A DNA stretch of 64,000 nt from Ga0077527 sp021300125 (GCA_046339595.1 JBKDUF010000034.1:1-64000), one strand, 5' to 3'; counted from the first letter of the stretch, positions 8,028 through 17,226 are shown. Notes: generated by a model not told the origin, from the sequence alone. Numbers and translations are program-made.

Positions 8028-8717
8028 ATGACGACAGCGCCGGCCGCCGTGGTGCTGCTCTCCGGAGGGCTGGACTCTACGACCACGCTCGCCCTTGCCC
8101 GCGCCGCAGGCCGCTGCTGCCATTGCCTGTCCATCGACTACGGACAGCGCCATCGTTCCGAACTCGATGCCGCAGCGCGCGTGGCGCGTATGCTGGGGGC
8201 TGCCGCGCATAAGGTGGTTCGCATCGACCTTGGCGCCGTCGGCGGCTCGGCCCTGACCGATCCGCAGATCGCAGTACCAGTGACCGGCTTGCAGCCGGGC
8301 ATACCGGTGACCTATGTGCCGGCGCGCAATACCATCATGCTGGCCCTGGCGCTGGCCGAAGCCGAGGTGACCGGCGCCAGCGACATCTGGTTCGGCGCCA
8401 ACGCCGTGGATTATTCGGGCTATCCGGATTGCCGTCCGGAATTCATGCGCGCTTTCGAGGCGCTGGCCAACCTTGCCACCAAGGCCGCGGTCGAAGGGCG
8501 GCCGCTGCGACTGCATACTCCCATTATCGATCTGAGCAAGGCCGAGATCATCCGCCGCGGCATCGCCCTCGGCGTCGACTACGGACTGACGGTATCCTGT
8601 TACCAGGCCGATGAGGCCGGGCGCGCCTGCGGGGTCTGTGATTCCTGCCGTCTGCGCCGCGCCGGTTTCGCGGAGGCCGGCGTCGCCGATCCCACACGCT
8701 ACCGCGAACAGGCATGA
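8028..8717 (+). CDS. queC: 7-cyano-7-deazaguanine synthase QueC
   Basis: ATP-dependent ligase, 229 residues from ATG 8028. The PP-loop SGGLDST lies at residues 12-18. The C-terminal cysteine set (SCYQ..., CGVCDSC) forms the zinc site typical of QueC, and YVPARNTIM matches the family. It makes preQ0 from 7-carboxy-7-deazaguanine and ammonia. A longer frame reaching into queE was rejected because the PP-loop normally lies within ~15 residues of the start. It is co-directional with queE, 20 bases apart. Confidence 0.95.
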   Translation: MTTAPAAVVLLSGGLDSTTTLALARAAGRCCHCLSIDYGQRHRSELDAAARVARMLGAAAHKVVRIDLGAVGGSALTDPQIAVPVTGLQPGIPVTYVPARNTIMLALALAEAEVTGASDIWFGANAVDYSGYPDCRPEFMRAFEALANLATKAAVEGRPLRLHTPIIDLSKAEIIRRGIALGVDYGLTVSCYQADEAGRACGVCDSCRLRRAGFAEAGVADPTRYREQA

Positions 8718-8739
8718 GGCCGCAGACGAGGGACCCAAC

Positions 8740-9867
8740 TTGGAACTGACCGTACACCACCAGGTGCTGGGCGCCGTGTTCGCGGTGGCCCTGGTGCTGG
8801 GCGCCGTTGCCGGCAAGACCCATTTCTGCACCATGGGCGCGGTGTCCGACTGGATCAACATGGGAGACACCGGGCGCATGCGCGCCTGGCTGCTTGCGAT
8901 TGCCGTGGCGATGGCCGGCGTCGCCGGGCTCGAGCTTACTGGCGTGATCACGCTGGGCGGCGACACTTTTCCGCCTTACCGCGGCAGCGGCTTTGCCTGG
9001 CTGCGCTACCTGGCCGGCGGCTTCCTGTTCGGCGTCGGCATGACGCTCGCCAGCGGATGCGGCAACAAGACGCTGGTGCGCATCGGCGCCGGCAACCTCA
9101 AGTCACTGGTGGTGTTGGTGATCGCCGCAGTGATGGCCTACCTGATGCTCTGGACGCCGTTCTACGAGCGGCTGTTCCATCCCTGGGTGTCTGCCACGAC
9201 CATCGACCTCGCCGCGCACGGTATCGCTGCACAGGATCTCGGTTCGCTGATTGCTGCGGCGGGTGGGGTGGCGCCATCGCGCGCGCTCACCGCAGCGGTT
9301 GGCGCGGTGATTGCGCTGGCCTTGTTGGTATTCGTGTTCCGCAGCGCCGATTTTCGCGCCAGTTTCGACAACATCCTGGGCGGACTGGCGGTCGGTCTGG
9401 TGGTGATTGCGGGCTGGTACATCACCGGCGGGCCGCTGGGCCAGGCGTGGAAGGATTACGCTGATTTCGCGGATGCGGTGCCCAGCCGGGTCCAGGTGCA
9501 GTCCTTTACCTTTATCAGCCCGATGGGCGACACCCTGCGCTGGCTGATGGATCCTGGCAACCTGGCGCTGGTCAATTTCGGGGTGGTTGCGCTAGCCGGA
9601 GTGATCACCGGGTCACTTCTGCACGCACTGGCTTCGCGCAGCTTTCGCATCGAGTGGTTCGCCTCGCATGCGGATTTTTTCAACCACGCCCTTGGCGGGG
9701 TACTGATGGGCATCGGCGGGGTGCTGGCCATGGGCTGCACCGTGGGCCAGGCCATCACCGGACAGTCCACCACAGCCCTGGGTTCGCTGGTGGCCTTTGC
9801 TGCAATCATCGCGGGGGCTGCAGCCACCATGAAATACCAGTATTGGCAGCTGTTGCAGGAAAATTGA
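8740..9867 (+). CDS. YeeE/YedE family sulfur-compound transporter (probable)
   Basis: Polytopic membrane protein of 375 residues from TTG 8740, which has GAGGGA upstream and stands just after the queC stop. The hallmark cysteine segments are present: THFCTMGA near the N-terminus, GCGNKTLVR, and GCTVGQA near the C-terminus. Between them lie about eight or nine hydrophobic helices. Characterized relatives (TsuA) import thiosulfate through a relay of such cysteines; others carry selenium- or sulfur-containing species. Substrate is not determined here. The TTG start is the least certain point, since GTG codons a few residues later could also serve. Confidence 0.8.
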   Translation: MELTVHHQVLGAVFAVALVLGAVAGKTHFCTMGAVSDWINMGDTGRMRAWLLAIAVAMAGVAGLELTGVITLGGDTFPPYRGSGFAWLRYLAGGFLFGVGMTLASGCGNKTLVRIGAGNLKSLVVLVIAAVMAYLMLWTPFYERLFHPWVSATTIDLAAHGIAAQDLGSLIAAAGGVAPSRALTAAVGAVIALALLVFVFRSADFRASFDNILGGLAVGLVVIAGWYITGGPLGQAWKDYADFADAVPSRVQVQSFTFISPMGDTLRWLMDPGNLALVNFGVVALAGVITGSLLHALASRSFRIEWFASHADFFNHALGGVLMGIGGVLAMGCTVGQAITGQSTTALGSLVAFAAIIAGAAATMKYQYWQLLQEN

Positions 9868-9896
9868 GCTGCGTTTGCACCAGCCCGCTGCAGCGG

Positions 9897-9925
9897 TTGA
9901 CCCCCATTGGGGTGGCGGTTAAAAT
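9897..9925 (+). promoter_or_regulatory. Promoter of the tRNA-Lys gene
   Basis: TTGACC at 9897-9902 and TAAAAT at 9920-9925 with an exact 17-base spacer, 14 bases upstream of the mature tRNA. The stretch after the -10 box is GC-rich (tcgccccttt), like the discriminators of stringently controlled stable RNA promoters. The hexamers match consensus at 5/6 each. Confidence 0.8.
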
Positions 9926-9939
9926 TCGCCCCTTTTTGA

Positions 9940-10015
9940 GGGCGGTTAGCTCAGCCGGTAGAGCAGCGGACTTTTAATCCGTTGGTCGGGAGTTCGAATC
10001 TCCCACCGCCTACCA
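9940..10015 (+). tRNA. tRNA-Lys (anticodon TTT)
   Basis: A 76-base cloverleaf. The acceptor arm GGGCGGT pairs with ACCGCCT with one G-U at the end. The D arm contains AGCTCAG and GGTAGAGC. The anticodon stem GCGGA/TCCGT encloses loop CTTTTAA with TTT at 9973-9975. The T arm GGGAG-TTCGAAT-CTCCC is regular. The discriminator is A and CCA is encoded at 10013-10015. The promoter upstream and the strong terminator just downstream make it a monocistronic unit. Confidence 0.98.
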
Positions 10016-10021
10016 GTCGTT

Positions 10022-10058
10022 ACAAAGGGCCGGATTTTTTCCGGCCCTTTGTTCTTTT
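10022..10058 (+). terminator. Intrinsic terminator after tRNA-Lys
   Basis: A perfect 13-base-pair hairpin: arm 10022-10034 (acaaagggccgga), loop ttttt, arm 10040-10052. It is followed by TCTTTTT. It separates the tRNA from the TrmO-like gene. Confidence 0.92.
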
Positions 10059-10082
10059 TCCTGGCCCACCGGAGCTTGCCCA

Positions 10083-10538
10083 ATGACGCAGTTCACCGCC
10101 ATCGGTACCGTGCGCAACGGCCGCACCGAGATGTCCAAGGGGCAATGGGCCGGCATCGAATCGCGCATCGAGCTTGAGGCCCCGTATGTGGCGGGCCTTT
10201 CCGGCCTCGCCGAGTTTTCCCATGCGGTGGTGGTGTTCCACCTTGACCGCATTCCGCCGTTCGACCCGTCGAAACAGATCGCGCGCAATCCCCGCGGCAT
10301 GGAAAATCTGGCGCCGGTCGGAGTGTTCGCGCAGCGCACCAAATTCCGCCCCAATCCGATCGGGGTCACTGCAGTGGAATTGCTGGCTGTGGATGCCAGG
10401 GGCATCACGGTGCGCGGCCTTGATGCGCTGGATGGCACGCCGGTGCTCGACATCAAGCCGTACATTCCCGCCTTCGAGCGCAAGGACGATGTGCGGCTGC
10501 CGGCCTGGGTGAACAAGATGATGGACGGTTATTTCTGA
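10083..10538 (+). CDS. trmO: TrmO/TsaA-like tRNA methyltransferase
   Basis: 151 residues of the UPF0066/TsaA family. Signature segments are GIESRIELEAPYVAGL, FRPNPIGVTAVEL and DALDGTPVLDIKPYIP. E. coli TrmO uses SAM to methylate m6t6A37 of tRNA-Thr; this protein is shorter than E. coli TrmO (235) because it has only the conserved catalytic domain and lacks the C-terminal extension. That makes an identical substrate likely but not certain. It lies immediately downstream of the tRNA-Lys terminator and is followed by a small membrane protein gene. Confidence 0.85.
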   Translation: MTQFTAIGTVRNGRTEMSKGQWAGIESRIELEAPYVAGLSGLAEFSHAVVVFHLDRIPPFDPSKQIARNPRGMENLAPVGVFAQRTKFRPNPIGVTAVELLAVDARGITVRGLDALDGTPVLDIKPYIPAFERKDDVRLPAWVNKMMDGYF

Positions 10539-10676
10539 CGTCTCTTGTCGGCGCAGCCTGCCGCCGTAAGTTTCCTGCAAGCTGGCGTAAGGCTGCCGCA
10601 AGCTCCGGGCTTGAGCATGGGGTCAGTCCCGGCGCCACCGGTGACGCCCGAATCCCCCACATCGCAGGAGATTTCA

Positions 10677-10880
10677 ATGCTCAGAAAATGGCTGTCCGGT
10701 GCTGCATTGCTGACGATTCCCTTCGCTGCCTTGGCTGACGAGGCCGTGGTCGCGCCCCCGCCCAATACCGATCCGACCGCGCTGATCCTGTTTGCGGTGG
10801 TGATGGTGGTCATGATCGGTGGTTTTGCCGGATACATCTATCTCAAGGAAAAAGGCAGGAAGCACGGCGCCTCAAAATAA
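10677..10880 (+). CDS. Small secreted or membrane protein, unknown function
   Basis: 67 residues from ATG 10677, preceded by CAGGAG. A signal-peptide-like N-terminus (MLRKWLSGAALLTIPFAALADE) is followed by a short Pro-rich linker (APPPNTDP). One membrane helix spans about residues 35-56 (ALILFAVVMVVMIGGFAGYIY), with a basic tail. Not recognized as any named family. It has its own terminator downstream, so it is probably expressed as a separate short unit or together with the TrmO-like gene. Confidence 0.65.
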   Translation: MLRKWLSGAALLTIPFAALADEAVVAPPPNTDPTALILFAVVMVVMIGGFAGYIYLKEKGRKHGASK

Positions 10881-10900
10881 GTGCCGGCTGTCAGCCCGGA

Positions 10901-10929
10901 AAAAGCGCCCCTCCAGGGGCGCTTTTTTT
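10901..10929 (+). terminator. Intrinsic terminator
   Basis: Hairpin agcgcccct-cc-aggggcgct, extended by A-T pairs, followed by seven T's (10923-10929). It lies after the small membrane protein and before the aminotransferase. Confidence 0.92.
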
Positions 10930-10991
10930 GCGTTGCCGCGGCATGGGGGGCGCCGCTACACTCCGGTTCATTCTTCCGCATCCGGACGATC

Positions 10992-12200
10992 ATGGCTGAA
11001 ATCGCGCTGTCCCCGAGGCTTTCGCGCATCAAGCTGTCACCGAGCACCCAGGCTGCACAACGCGTGCGCGACCTGCGTGCTGCGGGCCGGGACATCGTTG
11101 GCCTCACCATCGGCGAGCCCGATTTCGAGACGCCGCCCCATGTCAAGCGCGCGGTAATGGCCGCGCTGGAACGCAACGAAACCAAGTATCCGCCGATTTT
11201 CGGCATTCCCCAGCTGCGTGAGGCGGTGCGCAACAAATTCATCCGCGACAACGCACTGGATTACCCGGTTGACCAGATCATGGTCGGCACCGGCAGCAAG
11301 CAGATCCTCTTCAACGCGCTGCAGGCGACGATCAGTGCCGGTGACGAGGTGATCATTCCGGCCCCTTATTGGATTTCCTACCTCGACATGACGCTGGTGG
11401 CTGACGGCACACCGGTGGTTGTGACCTGCGGCATGGAGTCAGGCTTCAAGCTGACACCGGCACAGCTTGAGGCCGCGATCACCCCGCGCACGAAATGGCT
11501 GATGCTCAATTCGCCGGGCAATCCCAGCGGCGCGATCTACAGCCGGGCGGAACTGCAGGCGCTGGCCGGGGTGCTGCGCCGCCATCCGCAGGTGTGGGTG
11601 CTGTCGGACGACATCTACGAGCATCTGCGTTTCGACGGCATCGAGTTCTGCACCATGGCCCAGGTCGCGCCCGATCTTGCCGACCGCACGCTCACCGTGA
11701 ACGGGGTGTCCAAGGCCTACGCGATGACCGGTTTCCGGCTGGGTTATGCGGCGGGCCCGCGCCAGTTGATCAATGCCATGGTCAAGATGCAGTCGCAGAG
11801 CACCGCCGGCGTCAACTCGCTGAGCCAGTGGGCTGCGGTCGAAGCATTGAATGGCCCGCAGGAATTCATTTCCGGGCGGGCCGCCGCCTTCCAGGAGCGG
11901 CGCGACCGGTTGCTGGAGATCCTCAACGCGGTGCCCGGCATCACCTGCGACAAGCCTGAAGGTGCCTTCTACCTGTTCCCGCGCATCGAAGGCGTGCTCG
12001 GCAAGACCACGCTCTCGGGCCAGGTGATCCGCAGTGAACAGGACTTCGTGATCTACCTGCTCGAACATGCCGGTGTGGCGGTGGTGCAGGGCGAGGCTTA
12101 CGGCCTGAGCCCCCACATCCGCATCTCGATTGCCTATGCCCTCGACAGCGTGGTCGAAGGCGGACGCCGCATCGCAAAGGCCGTTGCGGAGCTGCGCTAG
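10992..12200 (+). CDS. Pyridoxal-phosphate aminotransferase, class I (aspartate aminotransferase-like)
   Basis: 402 residues from ATG 10992. It has the fold type I pattern: IGEPDFETPPHV, NSPGNPSGA (substrate/PLP loop), LSDDIYEHL, and NGVSKAYAMTGFRLGYA with Lys241 as the Schiff-base lysine. It transfers amino groups between an amino acid (probably aspartate or an aromatic amino acid) and 2-oxoglutarate in the cytoplasm. It belongs to the Ib subgroup typical of bacteria other than enterics. An in-frame extension upstream overlaps the terminator and was rejected. It converges with metC, 17 bases apart. Confidence 0.9.
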   Translation: MAEIALSPRLSRIKLSPSTQAAQRVRDLRAAGRDIVGLTIGEPDFETPPHVKRAVMAALERNETKYPPIFGIPQLREAVRNKFIRDNALDYPVDQIMVGTGSKQILFNALQATISAGDEVIIPAPYWISYLDMTLVADGTPVVVTCGMESGFKLTPAQLEAAITPRTKWLMLNSPGNPSGAIYSRAELQALAGVLRRHPQVWVLSDDIYEHLRFDGIEFCTMAQVAPDLADRTLTVNGVSKAYAMTGFRLGYAAGPRQLINAMVKMQSQSTAGVNSLSQWAAVEALNGPQEFISGRAAAFQERRDRLLEILNAVPGITCDKPEGAFYLFPRIEGVLGKTTLSGQVIRSEQDFVIYLLEHAGVAVVQGEAYGLSPHIRISIAYALDSVVEGGRRIAKAVAELR

Positions 12201-12217
12201 AGGTCCCGCCGGCCGCT

Positions 12218-13378
12218 TCAGCGCAGACGCGCCAGGGCCTGCTCCAGGTCGGCGATCAGGTCGGCGGGATCTTCCAGGCCGATGTGAAAGCGCACTGTCG
12301 TGCCGCCTGGATTCCAGGTGGTTGCACTGCGCACGGTTTCAGGCTGCGGCGCGGTGACCAGGCTTTCATAACCGCCCCAGCTGGCGCCGATCGCAAACAG
12401 CTTCAGGGCGTTGACGAAAGCGCTGACCCTGGACCGGTCCACCGGCTGCAGCACGACCCCGAACAGCGAAGCGGCGCCGTCGAAATCGCGCTTCCACAGT
12501 GCGTGTCCCGGAGCCCCTTCCAGCGCCGGATACAGCACCTGCCCGACCTCGGGACGCTGCGCCAGCCAGCGTGCCACGACCAGCGCGTTGGCCATCTGCT
12601 GTTTCATTCGTACGCCGATGGTGCGAAAGCCGCGCAGCGCAAGATAGCAGTCGTCTGGGCTCACGCAGTAACCGTAATGGGCGATGGTGCGCCGCACCGG
12701 CAGCCAGTATTTCTGGTTGGTGACAATGATCCCCATCAGCACGTCGGAGTGGCCGACGATGTATTTGGTGGCGGCGTGAATGGATACGTCGATGCCGCGC
12801 TCGAAGGAGCGGAAAAAATACGGGGTGCCCCAGGTGGTGTCGGCCAGCACCGGAATGCCGTGGGCGTGCGCGGCGGCGGCGATCGCGGGGATGTCCTGGA
12901 CCTCGAAGGTCAGCGAACCGGGCGACTCGCAGAACACCGCCCGGGTGTTGGGGCGCAGCAGGCTGGCAATGCCGCCGCCGATCAGCGGGTCGTAGTATTC
13001 GACATCGACACCCTGCAGGCGTAGCTGTTTTTCGCAGAAGGTGCGGGTCGGTCCGTAGGCGCTGTCGGTGACCAGCAGGTGGTCACCCTGCTTGACGAAG
13101 GCGCACAGTGCCGCTGTGATCGCGGCCAGCCCCGAGGGCAGTGCTGCCGCGAGATAACCGCCCTCCATTCTGGCCACGGCCTCTTCCAGCGCGAAGGTGG
13201 TAGGCGTGCCATGGATGCCGTAGCGCTTGGATTTGAAATCATCCGGTTCGCGGGCCTCGAAGGATTCGAGGTCGGGGAAGACCATGGTCGAGGTGCGGTA
13301 AACCGGCATGTTGACGGTGCCGCTGGTGTTCAGCGGGTCGCGGCCCACCTGGGTCAGCAAGGTATCTTTTTTCATCAT
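12218..13378 (-). CDS. metC: Cystathionine beta-lyase
   Basis: 386 residues, Cys/Met metabolism PLP enzyme. It opens with TLLTQVGRDP...GTVNMPVYRTSTMVF and YGIHGTPTTFALEEA. The PLP lysine lies in HAATKYIVGHSDVLMG (around residue 210). The motif is closer to MetC than to MetB (TKYIVGHSD rather than TKYINGH). It cleaves cystathionine to homocysteine, pyruvate and ammonia in methionine synthesis. It is read divergently from the molybdenum hydroxylase genes, separated by about 190 bases. No SAM riboswitch was seen upstream. Confidence 0.9.
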   Translation of the reverse strand: MMKKDTLLTQVGRDPLNTSGTVNMPVYRTSTMVFPDLESFEAREPDDFKSKRYGIHGTPTTFALEEAVARMEGGYLAAALPSGLAAITAALCAFVKQGDHLLVTDSAYGPTRTFCEKQLRLQGVDVEYYDPLIGGGIASLLRPNTRAVFCESPGSLTFEVQDIPAIAAAAHAHGIPVLADTTWGTPYFFRSFERGIDVSIHAATKYIVGHSDVLMGIIVTNQKYWLPVRRTIAHYGYCVSPDDCYLALRGFRTIGVRMKQQMANALVVARWLAQRPEVGQVLYPALEGAPGHALWKRDFDGAASLFGVVLQPVDRSRVSAFVNALKLFAIGASWGGYESLVTAPQPETVRSATTWNPGGTTVRFHIGLEDPADLIADLEQALARLR

Positions 13379-13497
13379 CTCTGGCCGGATCAGGCGCCGG
13401 TTTTTACGATATGGACTGACGCCTGCTCATTCTGAGGGCCTGCGGATGCCAGCGCAACTGCCGCCAAATGCCGCTGTGGATGGGGCTGGAATTTGCG

Positions 13498-13503
13498 TTA
13501 TGC
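13498..13503 (+). promoter_or_regulatory. Candidate -10 box upstream of the hydroxylase operon
   Basis: TATGCT followed by AAT lies in the metC-hydroxylase intergenic region, about 30 bases before a strong Shine-Dalgarno. No convincing -35 hexamer was found, so the call is tentative; a regulator could be needed. Confidence 0.25.
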
Positions 13504-13531
13504 TAATCGCCATCCCAACGGAGGAGAAAGC

Positions 13532-13597
13532 ATGCCGCAGCCTTGGCAGGTTCGCGGCACGCGTCAACATCATGGACCAACACCACCATCATTTTGA
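13532..13597 (+). CDS. Leader micro-ORF overlapping the start of the hydroxylase large subunit
   Basis: A 21-codon frame (MPQPWQVRGTRQHHG...) with the best ribosome-binding site in the area, GGAGGAG six bases before its ATG. It ends 26 bases inside the large-subunit gene in another frame, whose own ATG at 13572 lacks a good Shine-Dalgarno. It may couple or attenuate translation of the operon, or be a relic of an altered N-terminus. No homology is recognized. Confidence 0.4.
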   Translation: MPQPWQVRGTRQHHGPTPPSF

Positions 13598-15884
13598 AGT
13601 CGGCGGCGCGCACCTGTCCCGCCTGGAAGACCTGCGCCTGATCAAGGGCGAAGGCCGTTATGCCGCGGACTGGAACCTGCCCAACCAGGTGCATGCGGCT
13701 TTCCTGCGCGCCGACCGCGCGCACGCGAAGATCGTGTCGATCAGCACTGCTGCCGCGCGCAAGGCCAAGGGCGTGCTCGGTGTGTTCACTGGCGAGGACG
13801 CGGTCAAGGCGGGCTATGTCAAGCCGCTGAGTTTTCTGACCTTCGCTGGCAAGGACGGCAAAAAGGCAAACATTCCGGAGCGTCCGGCACTGACCGCCGA
13901 CCGCGTGCGCTTTGTCGGTGACCTGGTGGCGATGGTGGTGGCTGAGACCGCGCTGCAGGCGCAGGACGCGCTCGAACTGATCGAGGTCGACTACGAGGAA
14001 CTGCCGGTGGTGGTGTCGCCGCGGGCTGCGGTGGCACCCGGCGCGCCACTGCTTCACGACAACGTCCCCGGCAACCTGGCTTTTGAGCAGGAGGCTGGCG
14101 ATGCCGCCGCCGTCGAGACGGCGTTTGCCAGGGCGGCGAACGTCACCCGGCTGCGCCTTGACGTGACCCGTGTGGCGCCGAATCCGATGGAGCCGCGCGC
14201 CTGCGCCGTCGCATTCGACGCCGCCAGCGGCAGGTTCACCATCCATTCGCCGGTGCAGGGCATCAACATGATGCGCATGCAGCTGGCGGCCTACACCGGC
14301 GTTGCCGATGACAAAATCGAGGTGGTCGCCCGCGATGTCGGCGGCGGTTTCGGCCAGCGCAGCATCGGTTATCCCGAATATGTCGCACTGATGCTGGCTG
14401 CAAGGTCGCTGGGCCGCCCGGTGAAATGGGTGTCGTCGCGCAGCGAGGGTTTCATGTCCGATTCCCATGGCCGCGCCAACTACATCGACGGTGAGCTGGC
14501 GCTCGACAAGGACGGCACTTTCCTCGGCATGCGCATCGACTGGATCGCCGATCTCGGCGCCTATCTGCACCCCGCGGGCCCGGTGAGCCCGATGCGCAAT
14601 CCGGTGACCTGCCTCAATGGTGTTTACAAGACCCAGGCGCTGTTTGGCCGCTGGCGGGTGGCGCTCACCAATACGGCACCGGTGTCCGCATACCGCGGTG
14701 CGGCGCGCCCCGAAATCGCCTTCGCAATCGAAAGGCTGGTGGATGAAGCCGCGGCGCAGATGAACATCGACCCGGCGGAAATCCGCCGCCGCAATTTCAT
14801 CCCCACTGACGCCTTCCCGTACAAGACGCCGACCGGCTCGGTCTACGACATCGCCGATTTCCACGGCGTGCTCGACAAGGCGATGAAGCTGGCCGATGTT
14901 GCCGGCTTCCCGAAGCGCCGCGCCGAATCGGAAAAACGCGGCATGATCCGCGGTCTTGGTTTTTCGACGGTGATCGAGAACTCCGGTGCCGGCATGTTTC
15001 CGAAGGACGAGGTCAGGCTGGAGGTTCATGCCGACGGTACTGTCACGGCCTACTCGGTGTCACACTCGCAGGGCCAGGGCCACGAAACCACCTTTGCCCA
15101 GATCATCGGCGACGGCCTGGGCATTCCGGCAGAGCGGGTGAAGCTGCGCCAGGGCATCGGCGAGCAGGGCCTGATCGGCAACCACACCGGCGGCTCGCGC
15201 ACCATCGTCGGAGCCGGCACGGTGTGCCACATCGCCGCAAAAAAACTGGTCGAGGTGGCGACGCCGATGGCCGCCGAACAGCTCGGCTGCGAACCCTCAC
15301 AGGTGGCCTATGCCCACGGCGAGTTCAAGTCGAGTGCGTCGAACAAGAAGATCACGCTGGGCGAACTGGCCGCAAAAAAACCGCTGACCGTCACCGGCGA
15401 AGGCAAGTTCGGATCCACCTTCCCCAACGGCTGCCATGTGGCCGAGATCGAGATCGACGCGCAGACCGGTGTCACCGAGGTGCTGTCCTATGTCACGGTC
15501 GATGACTGCGGCACGGTGATCAACCACACCATCGTCGAGGGGCAGATGCACGGCGCCGTCGCCCAGGGCTGGGGCCAGATCTTCAGCGAAAACGTGGTCT
15601 ATGATCCCGACACCGGTCAGCTGCTGACCGGCAGCTTCATGGATTACGCGATGCCCAAGGCCGGCTGGATCAAGGACATCCAGATCGCCGAGCACACCAC
15701 CTTCGGCACCATCAGCCCGCTGGGCGTCAAGGGCATGGGCGAGTCGGGTTGCACCGCTTCGCTCGCCGCGCTGACCAATGCGGTGATGAACGCGCTGCGC
15801 CCGCTGGGCGTGCCGCCGCTGGACATGCCGCTGACCGCGCACAAGCTGTGGCAGGCGATCTCGGCCGCGAAAAAAGGGAAATGA
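13572..15884 (+). CDS. Molybdenum hydroxylase large (Moco-binding) subunit, CoxL / xanthine dehydrogenase family
   Basis: 770 residues, starting MDQHHHHFEVGG. Moco-binding motifs are GGGFGQR (Gln near residue 262), AYRGAARPE (near 373) and GVKGMGESG (catalytic Glu near 724). True CO dehydrogenases carry AYxCSFR; the motif here is like form II (BMS) AYRGAGR with one change, so the substrate is probably an aromatic, heterocyclic or acyl-CoA compound rather than CO. It forms an LMS operon with the FAD and [2Fe-2S] subunits, gaps of one base each. Hydroxylation uses water oxygen and passes electrons to FAD. In-frame sequence upstream of ATG 13572 looks non-coding. Confidence 0.9.
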   Translation: MDQHHHHFEVGGAHLSRLEDLRLIKGEGRYAADWNLPNQVHAAFLRADRAHAKIVSISTAAARKAKGVLGVFTGEDAVKAGYVKPLSFLTFAGKDGKKANIPERPALTADRVRFVGDLVAMVVAETALQAQDALELIEVDYEELPVVVSPRAAVAPGAPLLHDNVPGNLAFEQEAGDAAAVETAFARAANVTRLRLDVTRVAPNPMEPRACAVAFDAASGRFTIHSPVQGINMMRMQLAAYTGVADDKIEVVARDVGGGFGQRSIGYPEYVALMLAARSLGRPVKWVSSRSEGFMSDSHGRANYIDGELALDKDGTFLGMRIDWIADLGAYLHPAGPVSPMRNPVTCLNGVYKTQALFGRWRVALTNTAPVSAYRGAARPEIAFAIERLVDEAAAQMNIDPAEIRRRNFIPTDAFPYKTPTGSVYDIADFHGVLDKAMKLADVAGFPKRRAESEKRGMIRGLGFSTVIENSGAGMFPKDEVRLEVHADGTVTAYSVSHSQGQGHETTFAQIIGDGLGIPAERVKLRQGIGEQGLIGNHTGGSRTIVGAGTVCHIAAKKLVEVATPMAAEQLGCEPSQVAYAHGEFKSSASNKKITLGELAAKKPLTVTGEGKFGSTFPNGCHVAEIEIDAQTGVTEVLSYVTVDDCGTVINHTIVEGQMHGAVAQGWGQIFSENVVYDPDTGQLLTGSFMDYAMPKAGWIKDIQIAEHTTFGTISPLGVKGMGESGCTASLAALTNAVMNALRPLGVPPLDMPLTAHKLWQAISAAKKGK

Positions 15885-15885
15885 C

Positions 15886-16692
15886 ATGTACGCATTCCAG
15901 TACCGCAAGGCGAAATCACTGAACGAAGCCGGCGACATTCTCGGCAGGGACGAAGAAGCCAGGCCGCTGTCCGGCGGCATGACGCTGATCCCGACCCTGA
16001 AGCAGCGTCTTGCGCAGCCCACCCAGCTGGTCGACATCGCCGGTCTGGCTGAACTCGCCGGCGTCGAGAACAAAAACGGCGTGCTCACCATCGGTGCCGC
16101 GACCCGACACGCCGACGTCGCCGCCTCGAGGGTGGTGCAGCAGGCGATTCCGGCGCTGGCCTGTCTGGCGGCGGGCATCGGCGATCCCCAGGTGCGCAAC
16201 CGCGGCACGCTGGGCGGTTCGGTGGCCAACAACGATCCGGCGGCCGACTACCCCTCGGCGGTGCTGGCGCTGAATGCGAAGGTCATCACCAACCGGCGCG
16301 AGATTGCCGCGGACGATTATTTCCAGGGCATGTTCACCACTGCGCTGGAGCCGGGCGAGCTGATCGTCAGGATTGCCTTCCCGCTGCCCAAGGCCGCGGC
16401 CTACTGCAAGTTTCCGCATCCGGCTTCGGGTTATGCCATGGCCGGCGTGTTCATCGCCGATACCGTGCAGGGTGTGCGGGTGGCGGTGACCGGTGCCGGC
16501 GCCTCCGGCGTGTTCCGCTGGGCGGAGGCGGAGAAGGCGTTGGCGAAGGGCATCAGCGCCGCGGTGATCGAAAAGCTGACGCTCGCCGCCGACGACTGCA
16601 ACGAAGACATCCACGGCACGCGCGAATACCGCGCGCAGCTGGTCAAGGTCATGGCGACGCGCGCCGCGGCCGCTCTCTCGGGGGAAAAGTAA
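15886..16692 (+). CDS. Molybdenum hydroxylase medium (FAD-binding) subunit, CoxM family
   Basis: 268 residues. The FAD motifs are PLSGGMTLIPTLKQRL near the N-terminus and GDPQVRNRGTLGGSVANNDP in the middle. The CO_deh_flav_C domain occupies the last third. It relays electrons from the [2Fe-2S] clusters to an acceptor. One base separates it from the large subunit, and the next subunit begins one base after its stop. The length is slightly below typical CoxM (about 285). No defects. Confidence 0.93.
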   Translation: MYAFQYRKAKSLNEAGDILGRDEEARPLSGGMTLIPTLKQRLAQPTQLVDIAGLAELAGVENKNGVLTIGAATRHADVAASRVVQQAIPALACLAAGIGDPQVRNRGTLGGSVANNDPAADYPSAVLALNAKVITNRREIAADDYFQGMFTTALEPGELIVRIAFPLPKAAAYCKFPHPASGYAMAGVFIADTVQGVRVAVTGAGASGVFRWAEAEKALAKGISAAVIEKLTLAADDCNEDIHGTREYRAQLVKVMATRAAAALSGEK

Positions 16693-16693
16693 C

Positions 16694-17161
<468 letters not shown>

Positions 17162-17226
17162 GCGCCGCGCCCTGCCGCGCACAGGGCGTCGCGGTATCCT
17201 TCGGGTTCACCGGAGGACAGCGCAGC

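Noticed and set aside
12192..12226. Inverted repeat between the convergent aminotransferase and metC stops
   Set aside because: The seven-base arms (ctgcgct/agcgcag) simply reflect both genes ending in Leu-Arg; the loop is long and there is no T-run.
13572..15884. Calling the hydroxylase large subunit carbon monoxide dehydrogenase
   Set aside because: The active-site motif lacks the CSFR signature of CO-oxidizing form I enzymes and no coxDEFG accessory genes are adjacent.
17162..17226. Attenuator between the hydroxylase small subunit and the CoA-transferase
   Set aside because: The cgccctg/cagggcg hairpin lacks a T-run and no alternative structure is evident.
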